Shown in pieces: positions 46,290 through 53,719 of a stretch of 64,000 nucleotides of DNA. Positions within the stretch are counted from its first letter, which is position 1, and each line of letters begins with the position of its first letter. The notes below the pieces were generated by a model. That model saw only the letters and a program-made list of their open reading frames with translations, searched no databases and had not been told where the DNA came from. The DNA is from Sva-07 sp963715825 (GTDB lineage Bacteria > Actinomycetota > Acidimicrobiia > Acidimicrobiales > Ilumatobacteraceae), in contig CAVQSI010000003.1 in assembly GCA_963715825.1 (NCBI GenBank), positions 46,116-110,115 of the forward strand, given 5' to 3'. The translations under genes and the position numbers were made by a program.

Positions 46290-47186
46290 TCAGAGTGACG
46301 CGACGATCTCCGCCATCAGCTCGCCGGCTTCGGTCGGGTTGAGCCCGACCTTCACACCGGCGGCTGCGAGTGCGTCCATCTTGCCCTGGGCGGTGCCCTT
46401 GCCGCCGGAGACGATGGCGCCGGCGTGGCCCATCTTCTTGCCGGCCGGGGCGGTGACGCCGGCGATGTAGGCGCTCATCGGCTTGGTGACGTTGGCCGTG
46501 ATGAACTCCGCGGCCTCTTCCTCGGCGGAGCCGCCGATCTCGCCGATCATCATGATCGCGTGCGTCTCGGGGTCGGCCTGGAACTCGGCGAGGCAGTCGA
46601 TGAAGTTCGTGCCGGGTACGGGGTCGCCGCCGATGCCGACACAGGTCGACACGCCGATGCCCTTCTGCTTGAGCTCGTACAGCGCCTGGTAGGTCAGCGT
46701 GCCGGAGCGGCTGACGATGCCGACGTTCGGGCCGTCCGCCGACGGCGGCTGGGCGATCTCGCCGGCGGTGATGCCGATGTTGCACTTGCCAGGGCTGATG
46801 ATGCCCGGGCAGTTCGGGCCGAGCAGGCGGGTGTTCGGATGGTTGCGGACGAGCAGGTTGTAGGTCTTGGCCTCGTCCTGGGCCGGGATGCCCTCGGTGA
46901 TGCACACGACGAAGCCGATACCGGCGGCGGCCGCTTCGAGGATCGCGTCGGACGCGAACTTCGGGGGCACGGCGACGAACGATGCGGTGGCCCCGGTTGC
47001 CGCAACCGCGTCGGCGACGGTGTCGAAGATCGGGATGCCGTCGACGTCCTGGCCGGCCTTGCCCGGCGTGACGCCGGCGACGATCTGGGTGCCGTAGTCG
47101 CGGTTGCGCAGGCCGTGGTACTTGCCCTGCCCACCGGTCAGACCCTGGACGATGACCTTGGTGTTCTCGTTGACGAAAATGGCCAT
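46290..47186 (-). CDS. sucD: Succinyl-CoA synthetase alpha subunit
   Basis: A 298-residue subunit. VIVQGLTGGQGKYH is the CoA-binding loop and KKMGHAGAIVSGGKGTAQGK carries the phospho-His. LLGPNCPGIISPGKCNIG is also conserved. It converts succinyl-CoA to succinate with nucleotide triphosphate gain. It follows sucC by 7 bases. Confidence 0.95.
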   Translation of the reverse strand: MAIFVNENTKVIVQGLTGGQGKYHGLRNRDYGTQIVAGVTPGKAGQDVDGIPIFDTVADAVAATGATASFVAVPPKFASDAILEAAAAGIGFVVCITEGIPAQDEAKTYNLLVRNHPNTRLLGPNCPGIISPGKCNIGITAGEIAQPPSADGPNVGIVSRSGTLTYQALYELKQKGIGVSTCVGIGGDPVPGTNFIDCLAEFQADPETHAIMMIGEIGGSAEEEAAEFITANVTKPMSAYIAGVTAPAGKKMGHAGAIVSGGKGTAQGKMDALAAAGVKVGLNPTEAGELMAEIVASL

Positions 47187-47193
47187 GGCTCTC

Positions 47194-48339
47194 TCACTTC
47201 GCTTTCGCGACGGCTGCCCGAGCGGCGTCGAGCATGGTGGGTTCGGACTGGAGCTTGTCGGCGGGGATGCCGGCGTCGAGCAGGATCTGGCGACCCTCCT
47301 CGGCGTTGGTGCCGTCGAGGCGGATCACGATCGGCGCCCGCAGGTCGACGCGGCCCATCGCCTCGACGATGCCCTTCGCGACCTCCTCGCCACGGGTGAT
47401 GCCGCCGAAGATGTTGATGAGGATCGACTGGACCTTGTCGTCGAAGTTGATCACCTCGAGCGCTCCGGCCATCACGTCGGCGTTGGCGCCGCCGCCGATG
47501 TCGAGGAAGTTGGCGGCCGAGCCACCGACCTGGTTGACGACGTCGAGCGTCGACATCGCGAGGCCGGCGCCGTTGGCGATGATGCCGACGGTGCCGTCGA
47601 GGCCGATGTACTGCAGGCCCTTCTCGGCGGCCATCTTCTCGCGGTCGTCCATTTCGGTCAGCCCACGGAACGCCTCCCACTCGGGGTGGCGGAACTCGGC
47701 GTTCTCGTCGAGGGTGACCTTCGCGTCCAGCGCGTGCACCTCGCCGGTCGGCTTGAGAATCAGCGGGTTGATCTCGGCGAGGTCGCAGTCGCCCTCGGTG
47801 AAGCAGCGGTACAGCTTGACCAGGATGTCGGCGGCGCCGTCGAGCGCCCGCTCGGGCAGCTTCGCGTCCACGCAGGCCTGGCGGGCCGTGGCCAGGTCGA
47901 GGCCGTCGACGGGGTCGATGTGCAACTTGACGATCGCGTCGGGGTTGCTCTCGGCGACCGCTTCGATCTCGACGCCGCCCTCGGCGGACAGCATCAGCAG
48001 GTGCTTCTTGGCGGCACGGTCGAGCGTGAAGCTCGCGTAGTACTCCTCGTCGATGTCGGAGGCCTGCTCGATCCAGAGACGCTTGACGACGTGACCCTTG
48101 ATGTCCATCCCGAGGATGTTGCCGGCGTGCTCGCGCACCTCGGCCTCGTTGTCGGCGAGCTTGATGCCGCCCGCCTTGCCGCGGCCACCGACTTGCACCT
48201 GCGCCTTCACGACGACCGGGTAGCCGGCCTGGCTGGCCTCCTTCACCGCCTCGTCGACGGTGTCGGCGGGGCCGCCCCGGCTCACCGGGATGTCGTATCG
48301 GGCGAAGTACTGCTTGCCCTGGTACTCGAAGAGGTCCAC
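47194..48339 (-). CDS. sucC: Succinyl-CoA synthetase beta subunit
   Basis: A 381-residue ATP-grasp protein. MDLFEYQGKQYFARYDIPV is the typical start, VVKAQVQVGGRGKAGGIKLA the nucleotide-binding segment, and GTVGIIANGAGLAMSTLDVV plus LINIFGGITRGEEVAKG the CoA/phosphate-contacting loops. Whether it uses ATP or GTP is unclear. Confidence 0.95.
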   Translation of the reverse strand: MDLFEYQGKQYFARYDIPVSRGGPADTVDEAVKEASQAGYPVVVKAQVQVGGRGKAGGIKLADNEAEVREHAGNILGMDIKGHVVKRLWIEQASDIDEEYYASFTLDRAAKKHLLMLSAEGGVEIEAVAESNPDAIVKLHIDPVDGLDLATARQACVDAKLPERALDGAADILVKLYRCFTEGDCDLAEINPLILKPTGEVHALDAKVTLDENAEFRHPEWEAFRGLTEMDDREKMAAEKGLQYIGLDGTVGIIANGAGLAMSTLDVVNQVGGSAANFLDIGGGANADVMAGALEVINFDDKVQSILINIFGGITRGEEVAKGIVEAMGRVDLRAPIVIRLDGTNAEEGRQILLDAGIPADKLQSEPTMLDAARAAVAKAK

Positions 48340-48408
48340 GTCGGGGTCACTCGCTTTCTGGTTGCGTACGGTTGCGTGCGGTTGTGTCGACCACCGTGGC
48401 GGCGGCGG

Positions 48409-48816
48409 TCAGGCGGATTCGATTTCGTCGAGCGTCGTCTCGAGCCACTGGCCGATCGCCTTCAGCGACGAGCCGGGACCGAAGATCTCGGACACGCCCT
48501 GCTCGCGGAGCGCTCGGGCGTCGGCGTCGGGGATGACTCCGCCGCCGAACACGAGCACGTCGCCGAGGTCGCGGCTGCGCAGTTCCTCCATCACCCGAGG
48601 GAACAGCGTCAGGTGCGCTCCGGACAGCAGGGAGAGTCCGACGCCGTCAGCGTCCTCCTGCAGGACGGTCTCGGCGATCTGCTCGGGGGTCTGGTGCAGC
48701 CCGGTGTAGATGACCTCGAAGCCATGGTCGCGCAGGGCGCGGGTGATGGTCTTCGCGCCACGATCGTGGCCATCGAGTCCGGGCTTCGCCACCACAATGC
48801 GATACGTGCGCTTCAC
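48409..48816 (-). CDS. Cobalamin-binding domain protein, methylmalonyl-CoA mutase C-terminal type
   Basis: A 135-residue B12-binding domain. VVAKPGLDGHDRGAKTI has the DxHxxG base-off His motif, followed by EVIYTGLHQTPEQIAE, GLSLLSGAH and VFGGGVIPDAD, as in the C-terminal domain of methylmalonyl-CoA mutase. It is short and stand-alone, so it may be the small subunit of a split mutase such as methylmalonyl- or isobutyryl/ethylmalonyl-type. The large subunit is not in the window. GTG start at 48816. Confidence 0.88.
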   Translation of the reverse strand: MKRTYRIVVAKPGLDGHDRGAKTITRALRDHGFEVIYTGLHQTPEQIAETVLQEDADGVGLSLLSGAHLTLFPRVMEELRSRDLGDVLVFGGGVIPDADARALREQGVSEIFGPGSSLKAIGQWLETTLDEIESA

Positions 48817-48904
48817 GAAAGATGAACCATAGGGCACGTCCGTGCGATGTGCCGAAACGGCGGTCGACCCATCGAACCGGTCGTTCCCCGGCAGACTGTG
48901 GCCG

Positions 48905-49432
48905 ATGTCGAATGCACCCGCTCGGCGGCCGGTCAAGCTCAAGTCACCGCTGGCGCGTGCCCTCGTGCCGGTGCTCGGCGGGATCGCCTTCTTCGTCCTG
49001 CTTGCGTTGGTCACCTGGGGCATCGCTGCGTACATCTCCGGTGGCAGCGCTGAGGTCACCGATCGGCTGGCCCCGACCCGCTTCGAAGTCGGCAGCGTCC
49101 AGAACGCTGCACGGATCGTCGAGGAAGACGGCCCGGTCATCTTCCCCGGGCTCAACACCACCGTCGGCGAGCGGACCCTCGTGCTCGATCATCAGGGCGA
49201 CGACCCGACGCGGGGCTGGCGCATCTACTACGCCTATCCGATCGGTCGACCCGACTGCACCGTCGAGCAGGTGATCGGCACCCGCGAGTTCGTCGACTGC
49301 GACGGAACCACCATCGGCGTCGACGACCTGTCACCGCCGGAGTCCGGCGTGTTCCCGGTCGTCGAGAACCAACGCGTGCTCTACATCGACCTCGCCGGCG
49401 TCGTCACCACCGCCACCACCGCCCCGAGCTGA
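48905..49432 (+). CDS. Single-pass membrane protein with exported domain, function unknown
   Basis: A 175-residue protein with one helix at about 19-41 and a C-terminal domain of about 130 residues. The stretch IFPGLNTTVGERTLVLDHQG followed by GWRIYYAYPIGRPDCTVEQV somewhat recalls the base domain of Rieske-like proteins, but the CxH cluster motifs are absent. Two Cys (PDCTVE and VDCDG) could form a disulfide. The ATG at 48905 is taken over one 21 codons upstream. Confidence 0.6.
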   Translation: MSNAPARRPVKLKSPLARALVPVLGGIAFFVLLALVTWGIAAYISGGSAEVTDRLAPTRFEVGSVQNAARIVEEDGPVIFPGLNTTVGERTLVLDHQGDDPTRGWRIYYAYPIGRPDCTVEQVIGTREFVDCDGTTIGVDDLSPPESGVFPVVENQRVLYIDLAGVVTTATTAPS

Positions 49433-49459
49433 CCCCAGCGGTGGGGCGATGGTCGGGGC

Positions 49460-49888
49460 TCAGTCGAGGGCCATGGCGGCCACGAGACGCTCGGCGAAGA
49501 TCTCGGTGTGTTGGCCGAGCTTGCCGCGGCTCATTGCGAGCCCGCCGATGACGTAGGCGCCGGTGTCACCGAGCGCACGGTCGAGTTTGTCGAGCGCCTT
49601 GCCCGGGTCGAGGGCAAATGTGCAGAAACCGGCGGCGCGCTTGCCGCGCATCGTTGGCAGGTTGGCGATGTTCGACACCGCCCACGGCGCCTGGCCGAAC
49701 ACGAACGCGCCGTGCACCCAGGTGCCGACGAGGATGAGGTCGGCCTGCTGGATCGATGCGTGGTCCGGCTGCTTCACCTTCGACAACCCCGTGATGGTCC
49801 AGCGCTCCTGCGCCAGCAGGTCGGCGACCCGCTCTGCTGCCTCCCACGTGTTCCCCGTCAAGCTCTCGACCAACAGTGCTGCCTTCAC
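49460..49888 (-). CDS. Flavodoxin-like protein
   Basis: A 142-residue protein. AALLVESLTGNTWEAAERV is a flavodoxin phosphate-binding loop (S/T-x-T-G-N-T), and LILVGTWVHGAFVFGQAPW and GKRAAGFCTFALDPGKALD follow the flavodoxin strands. It probably binds FMN and acts as an electron carrier or as a small NAD(P)H-dependent partner. Standard length for short-chain forms. Confidence 0.82.
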   Translation of the reverse strand: MKAALLVESLTGNTWEAAERVADLLAQERWTITGLSKVKQPDHASIQQADLILVGTWVHGAFVFGQAPWAVSNIANLPTMRGKRAAGFCTFALDPGKALDKLDRALGDTGAYVIGGLAMSRGKLGQHTEIFAERLVAAMALD

Positions 49889-49952
49889 GCCGACGATTCT
49901 TGCAGGTCGACGGTCCGTTCACGAGATCTCGTCGAGCCGGCGGGCGACGGGT

Positions 49953-51590
49953 TCAGCCGGTGACGGGGATCTGCACCGTGAACACGACCTCGTCGAACTC
50001 GCCGTAGCGGGCTGTCACGTCGAAGGTCCACAGTCCGGCGACCGGGAGGATGACGTTCGTCCCGACCACGTGGTTGACCCCGGCCGGGAAGGTCTCGATG
50101 TCGAAGCCAGGGATGTCCGCCTCCGGCAGCGCCGCTTGCACGCTGATCTCATCGGCGCGGTCGAGGGCCCCCGACGGCGAGGTGATGTAGACGTGCATCT
50201 CGGTGCCGCCCGTGACGGCCGGTTCGAGTTCGACCTGGGCGACGCGTTGGCCCACGACGGCCGAGACCGACACGATCTCGGCGACGTCGACCGGCGGCGG
50301 CGAGTTGACGAGGCCGGCGGTGGCTCCGAGCACCAGGACGATGCCGGCGATCTCGAAGCCGACGGAACGGCGGACGAGCCCGCTGGCATCGTCACCGCGT
50401 GTGTGGACGATGCGACGGCTGAACGCGGCGACGCCCACCACGAGCGCCACGAGCACGAGCTTGATCACGAGCCAGCGGCCATAGCTCGAGTCGGTCAGAC
50501 CGTCGAGCGAGCCGAGTTGACGCCACGCGTTCGCCGCACCGGTGACGGCCAACGCCACGACCGAACCGAGCGCCCACGGCGAGAAGCGGATGGCTGTCGC
50601 CCAGAACCCGCCCGCTGGCGGCACGAGCAGGATCACGGCGAGTCCGCCGAGCCAGACCGACATCGCTGCAAGGTGCACGAGCGTCGACACGAAGCCGAGC
50701 GTGATGGCGTCACCCGTGATGGCGTGGCCACCGGCTGCAACCACGCCGAGCACCCCGAGGCCGAGCGCGCCGACCACGACGACGCCGCCGCGCACCACGA
50801 GGCGCGATCGCAACGGGATGAGGACGCAGAACAGGATGATCGCCACGAGCCGGGCGAACCACCATTGCCCTGATTGCGTGTCGGCGACGGCCCCCCACGA
50901 CAGGAACGACCCGCCGATGAGGTTGGCCTGAGATGCAATCATCCACAGCGTGCCCACGATGGCCAGCTCCGCTGCGACGACGAGCAGCATGCCGACGCGG
51001 CGGGAGCCGATCAGCGAGGGGGTGAGCGCAACAGCGAGCACGAGGCCGCCAACGAGCAGACCGACGCCGGCATAGCTGACGAATCGTCCAATGCCGAGCA
51101 GGAGGTCGTCGGTGCTGCTGTCCGACGCGCCGTCGAACAATCCGTCGACCACACCAGGGTTCACCGCCGACGGCACGCCGACCGAGAACGTGAACGAGCC
51201 GCGCACCCGATGCGAGTCGGTCGACACGCCCTGCCACGCCACGACGTAGGTGCCGTCGGCGAGCGTGTCCGGGACCGATGCCCGCATCCGATCGGAACCC
51301 GCCGATTGGTCGACAGCGCCGATCTCGACCTCGTCGCCGTTGGCGTCGAGCAGGCGGATGCCCGGGTCGATCGGATCGATCGCCTCGGTGAACTGCAGCG
51401 CGATCTCCGGAGGGGCTGCTTCGAGGAGTTCCTGGTTGGCGGGGAACGACGACAGCAGCTCGGCGTGGGCCGACGCCGTGGACGCGCCCAGCAGGACGCC
51501 GGCGAGGACGATGACGACGCCAACCGCGGCAGCGGCGCGGAGGCGAACCGACGAGCGGCGCAAGAGGCCCGAGACGGGCAAGGGGTGCAT
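49953..51590 (-). CDS. CopC-CopD fusion, copper-resistance/uptake protein
   Basis: A 545-residue protein. Signal peptide then CopC domain beginning ASA-HAELLSSFPAN, which after cleavage places a Cu-binding His at the N-terminus; DSHRVRGSFTFSVG is the second CopC site. The CopD part has about eight helices with several His. A C-terminal YtkA/FixH-like beta domain (VGQRVAQVELEPAV, TEMHVYITSP) follows. It likely handles periplasmic copper. It is 3 bases from the YcnI gene and probably cotranscribed. Confidence 0.85.
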   Translation of the reverse strand: MHPLPVSGLLRRSSVRLRAAAAVGVVIVLAGVLLGASTASAHAELLSSFPANQELLEAAPPEIALQFTEAIDPIDPGIRLLDANGDEVEIGAVDQSAGSDRMRASVPDTLADGTYVVAWQGVSTDSHRVRGSFTFSVGVPSAVNPGVVDGLFDGASDSSTDDLLLGIGRFVSYAGVGLLVGGLVLAVALTPSLIGSRRVGMLLVVAAELAIVGTLWMIASQANLIGGSFLSWGAVADTQSGQWWFARLVAIILFCVLIPLRSRLVVRGGVVVVGALGLGVLGVVAAGGHAITGDAITLGFVSTLVHLAAMSVWLGGLAVILLVPPAGGFWATAIRFSPWALGSVVALAVTGAANAWRQLGSLDGLTDSSYGRWLVIKLVLVALVVGVAAFSRRIVHTRGDDASGLVRRSVGFEIAGIVLVLGATAGLVNSPPPVDVAEIVSVSAVVGQRVAQVELEPAVTGGTEMHVYITSPSGALDRADEISVQAALPEADIPGFDIETFPAGVNHVVGTNVILPVAGLWTFDVTARYGEFDEVVFTVQIPVTG

Positions 51591-51593
51591 TGC

Positions 51594-52367
51594 TCAGTTG
51601 GTGTCGGGAGTACGGGCTCGGGCCTGACGCGATCGGTAGACGACGAACGCCGCAAGCCCGAGCACGACGGCGACCGTGATGATGAACATGATCGTGCCCG
51701 TGCGCGGGTCGGCCGCCTCGTCCACGCCGGTCGTGGCGGGCTCGCTGGTGGCGGGAGCTGCAGTCGTCTCGGTGGTGGTCTCGGTGGTGGTCGACGCTGC
51801 CGTCGTTGCCGGTTCCGTCGTTGCGGACTCCGTCGTTGCCGGCTCGGTGGTTGCGGGTTCGGTGGTTGCCGGCTCGGTGGTCGGGGTCACGACGACCGGG
51901 CCGGTGAGCGTCATCGCCGGCGCAGGTTCGTCGAGTTCGTCACCCGGCTCAGTCGGGACCTGGATCCAGCGGATCTCGCCGACCTCGCATCGCTGCACGA
52001 ACGGGAAGTAGAGCGTGGCGTCCGGCGTCGGCGGCACCGTCATCGTCACCGAGAAGGTTCCCTCGACGTCGTCGGCCAGCGGACCGCCGGCGAACGTGAC
52101 GATGGTGTCGCCGTCGACGGCCTCGATCGAGCCGTCCCAGCCGTCAACGGGCTCCGTCACCGGATCGGTGACACCTTCGGGCAGCCGCATGTCGAGCTGG
52201 ACGGTGGGCGACCCCTCGCAGCCGTGCTCGACGGTGAAGCCGACGGTGAGCCGTGAGCCTGCCTGCGCCTCGGTCGGATCCGGATCGATGTGCGCCGATG
52301 CGACGCTTCCGATGGCGAGCACTGCGGCCGAGAGGGCTGCTGCAGACAGGACGAATCGACGGATCAT
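51594..52367 (-). CDS. YcnI-like (DUF1775) copper-associated protein
   Basis: A 257-residue protein. After the signal peptide (cleavage near ASA-HIDPDP) the mature N-terminus is His, as in Cu(II)-binding YcnI; GCEGSPTVQLDMRLPEGV and FVQRCEVGEIRWIQVP are DUF1775 segments, including the Trp region. A repeated TTEPA linker of about 60 residues separates the domain from a C-terminal anchor helix (about 227-245). The pairing with CopC-CopD is common. Confidence 0.85.
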   Translation of the reverse strand: MIRRFVLSAAALSAAVLAIGSVASAHIDPDPTEAQAGSRLTVGFTVEHGCEGSPTVQLDMRLPEGVTDPVTEPVDGWDGSIEAVDGDTIVTFAGGPLADDVEGTFSVTMTVPPTPDATLYFPFVQRCEVGEIRWIQVPTEPGDELDEPAPAMTLTGPVVVTPTTEPATTEPATTEPATTESATTEPATTAASTTTETTTETTAAPATSEPATTGVDEAADPRTGTIMFIITVAVVLGLAAFVVYRSRQARARTPDTN

Positions 52368-52431
52368 GGCGCTGCAAGGTTACGGCCGCAGGTGCGGTTC
52401 GTCAGATCGGTCGGCTCCGTAGACTGAGACG

Positions 52432-53124
52432 ATGCGCTCGCCGACCCGACTCGACGATTCCGGCACCGGCATCGCCGGCGACGAGGCGTCCGTCGACGAG
52501 TCGATGTCCAACGATGCAGCCGAACGCCTCCTGCGGCTGGTGCTGATCGTGCTCGCCACGGCCGTGGCGACCGGGCTGTTCGCCGCCGCAGCGATCTGGG
52601 CGCTCGACGCCGACGACGCGCCGCCGACCCCGATGAACGCGGTCGACATCGGGTTCCTGCAGGACATGCTCGACCATCACGACCAGGCGCTCCTGATCTC
52701 CAATCTGTACCTCGACAACAACCCCGACGGGGACGCTCGGGCGTATGCGCGCGAGGTCATCATGTTCCAGACCCGCGACATCGGCTGGATGGAGGATTGG
52801 CTCGCCGAGGAGGGCTTCGCCCGCGGCGCCCCCGATCGCACGGCGATGGTGTGGATGGATGAGCCGACTCCGGTGGCCGAGATGCGCGGCATGCAGAGCG
52901 CCGAACGGCTGCAGGAGCTGTCCGATGCCCGAGGCGCCGAGGCCGACCGACTGTTCTTCGACATCATGACCGACCACCACCTCGGCGGCGTCCACATGGG
53001 CGACCACGCTGCAGCCAATGGCGCTCGTGAGGAGATCGTCGAGTTCGCCGAGTCCGTGTCGCGCAACCAGCGCATCGAGGTCGTCGAGTACCGCCAGGCC
53101 ATGGAGCGCCTCGGCCTCACCTGA
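52432..53124 (+). CDS. DUF305 family membrane-anchored protein
   Basis: A 230-residue protein with a helix at about 35-58 and a DUF305 domain: FLQDMLDHHDQALLIS, ARAYAREVIMFQTRDIGWME and FFDIMTDHHLGGVHMGDHAA. The HH motifs suit metal binding. Divergent from the YcnI gene by 64 bases, in a copper-themed neighbourhood. Confidence 0.85.
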   Translation: MRSPTRLDDSGTGIAGDEASVDESMSNDAAERLLRLVLIVLATAVATGLFAAAAIWALDADDAPPTPMNAVDIGFLQDMLDHHDQALLISNLYLDNNPDGDARAYAREVIMFQTRDIGWMEDWLAEEGFARGAPDRTAMVWMDEPTPVAEMRGMQSAERLQELSDARGAEADRLFFDIMTDHHLGGVHMGDHAAANGAREEIVEFAESVSRNQRIEVVEYRQAMERLGLT

Positions 53125-53128
53125 GCCG

Positions 53129-53175
53129 TTCTCGTGAACAACGACGCGCCCTGTCCGACGACTTGTTCACGAGAA
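53129..53175. terminator. TTCTCGTGAACA-class hairpin after the DUF305 gene
   Basis: Arms TTCTCGTGAACAA (53129-53141) and TTGTTCACGAGAA (53163-53175) pair perfectly, with a 21-base inner part that includes CTGTCCG. It begins 5 bases after the DUF305 stop. Confidence 0.7.
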
Positions 53176-53204
53176 GGTGAATCGACAGCATCTCCCGTGG
53201 CCAG

Positions 53205-53642
53205 ATGAGCGACGATCGTCCTGATCCGGTCGAGCGGGCGCGACTCGACAACGAGTTCTTCGGACCGTTGATACCGGGTCAGATGGGATGTGTGTTCGAC
53301 CATTCGGCGCCCGACCTGGTCGTCGGCCACATCGCGGTGACCGAGTCGCTGATCGCGGGGACCGGCTTTCTGTTCGCGCCGGCGGTCATCGCACTTGCCG
53401 ACACGTGTGCTGCGATCGGATGCGGACACAACCTCGACCCCGGCGAGTCGTTCACGACGATCGAGCTGAAGTCGAACTTCCTGTCGAGCGCCCGCATCGG
53501 CGACCTCGTCGTGTGCCGCTGCACGCCCGTGCATCTCGGACGCACCACTCACGTGTGGGACGCCGAGGTCACCAATGGCACCACCGATCGCACGATGGCG
53601 CTGTTCCGTTGCACCCAGATGATCCTCGCACCGCGTTCCTGA
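53205..53642 (+). CDS. PaaI-type hotdog-fold thioesterase
   Basis: A 145-residue hotdog protein with FLFAPAVIALADTCAAIG carrying the helix with the catalytic Asp, and TTIELKSNFLSSARIGDLVV and RTTHVWDAEVTN matching the PaaI beta-sheet. Probably acts on acyl-CoA or aryl-CoA. The start at 53205 gives standard length. Confidence 0.82.
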   Translation: MSDDRPDPVERARLDNEFFGPLIPGQMGCVFDHSAPDLVVGHIAVTESLIAGTGFLFAPAVIALADTCAAIGCGHNLDPGESFTTIELKSNFLSSARIGDLVVCRCTPVHLGRTTHVWDAEVTNGTTDRTMALFRCTQMILAPRS

Positions 53643-53657
53643 CCCGCCTCCCTGTCG

Positions 53658-53704
53658 TTCTCGTGAACAAGTACACGCTCTGGGCGTGCAGTTGTTCACG
53701 AGAA
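53658..53704. terminator. TTCTCGTGAACA-class hairpin between thioesterase and uvrD
   Basis: Arms TTCTCGTGAACAA (53658-53670) and TTGTTCACGAGAA (53692-53704) are exact complements; the inner arms pair partly. It lies between convergent stops, 16 bases from each. Confidence 0.7.
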
Positions 53705-53719
53705 GCTGGTCTGACCGGG

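Noticed and set aside
52677..53719. A large C-terminal extension of UvrD
   Set aside because: It lies beyond the frameshift and runs antisense to the thioesterase and DUF305 genes; the restored frame gives the ordinary PcrA tail.
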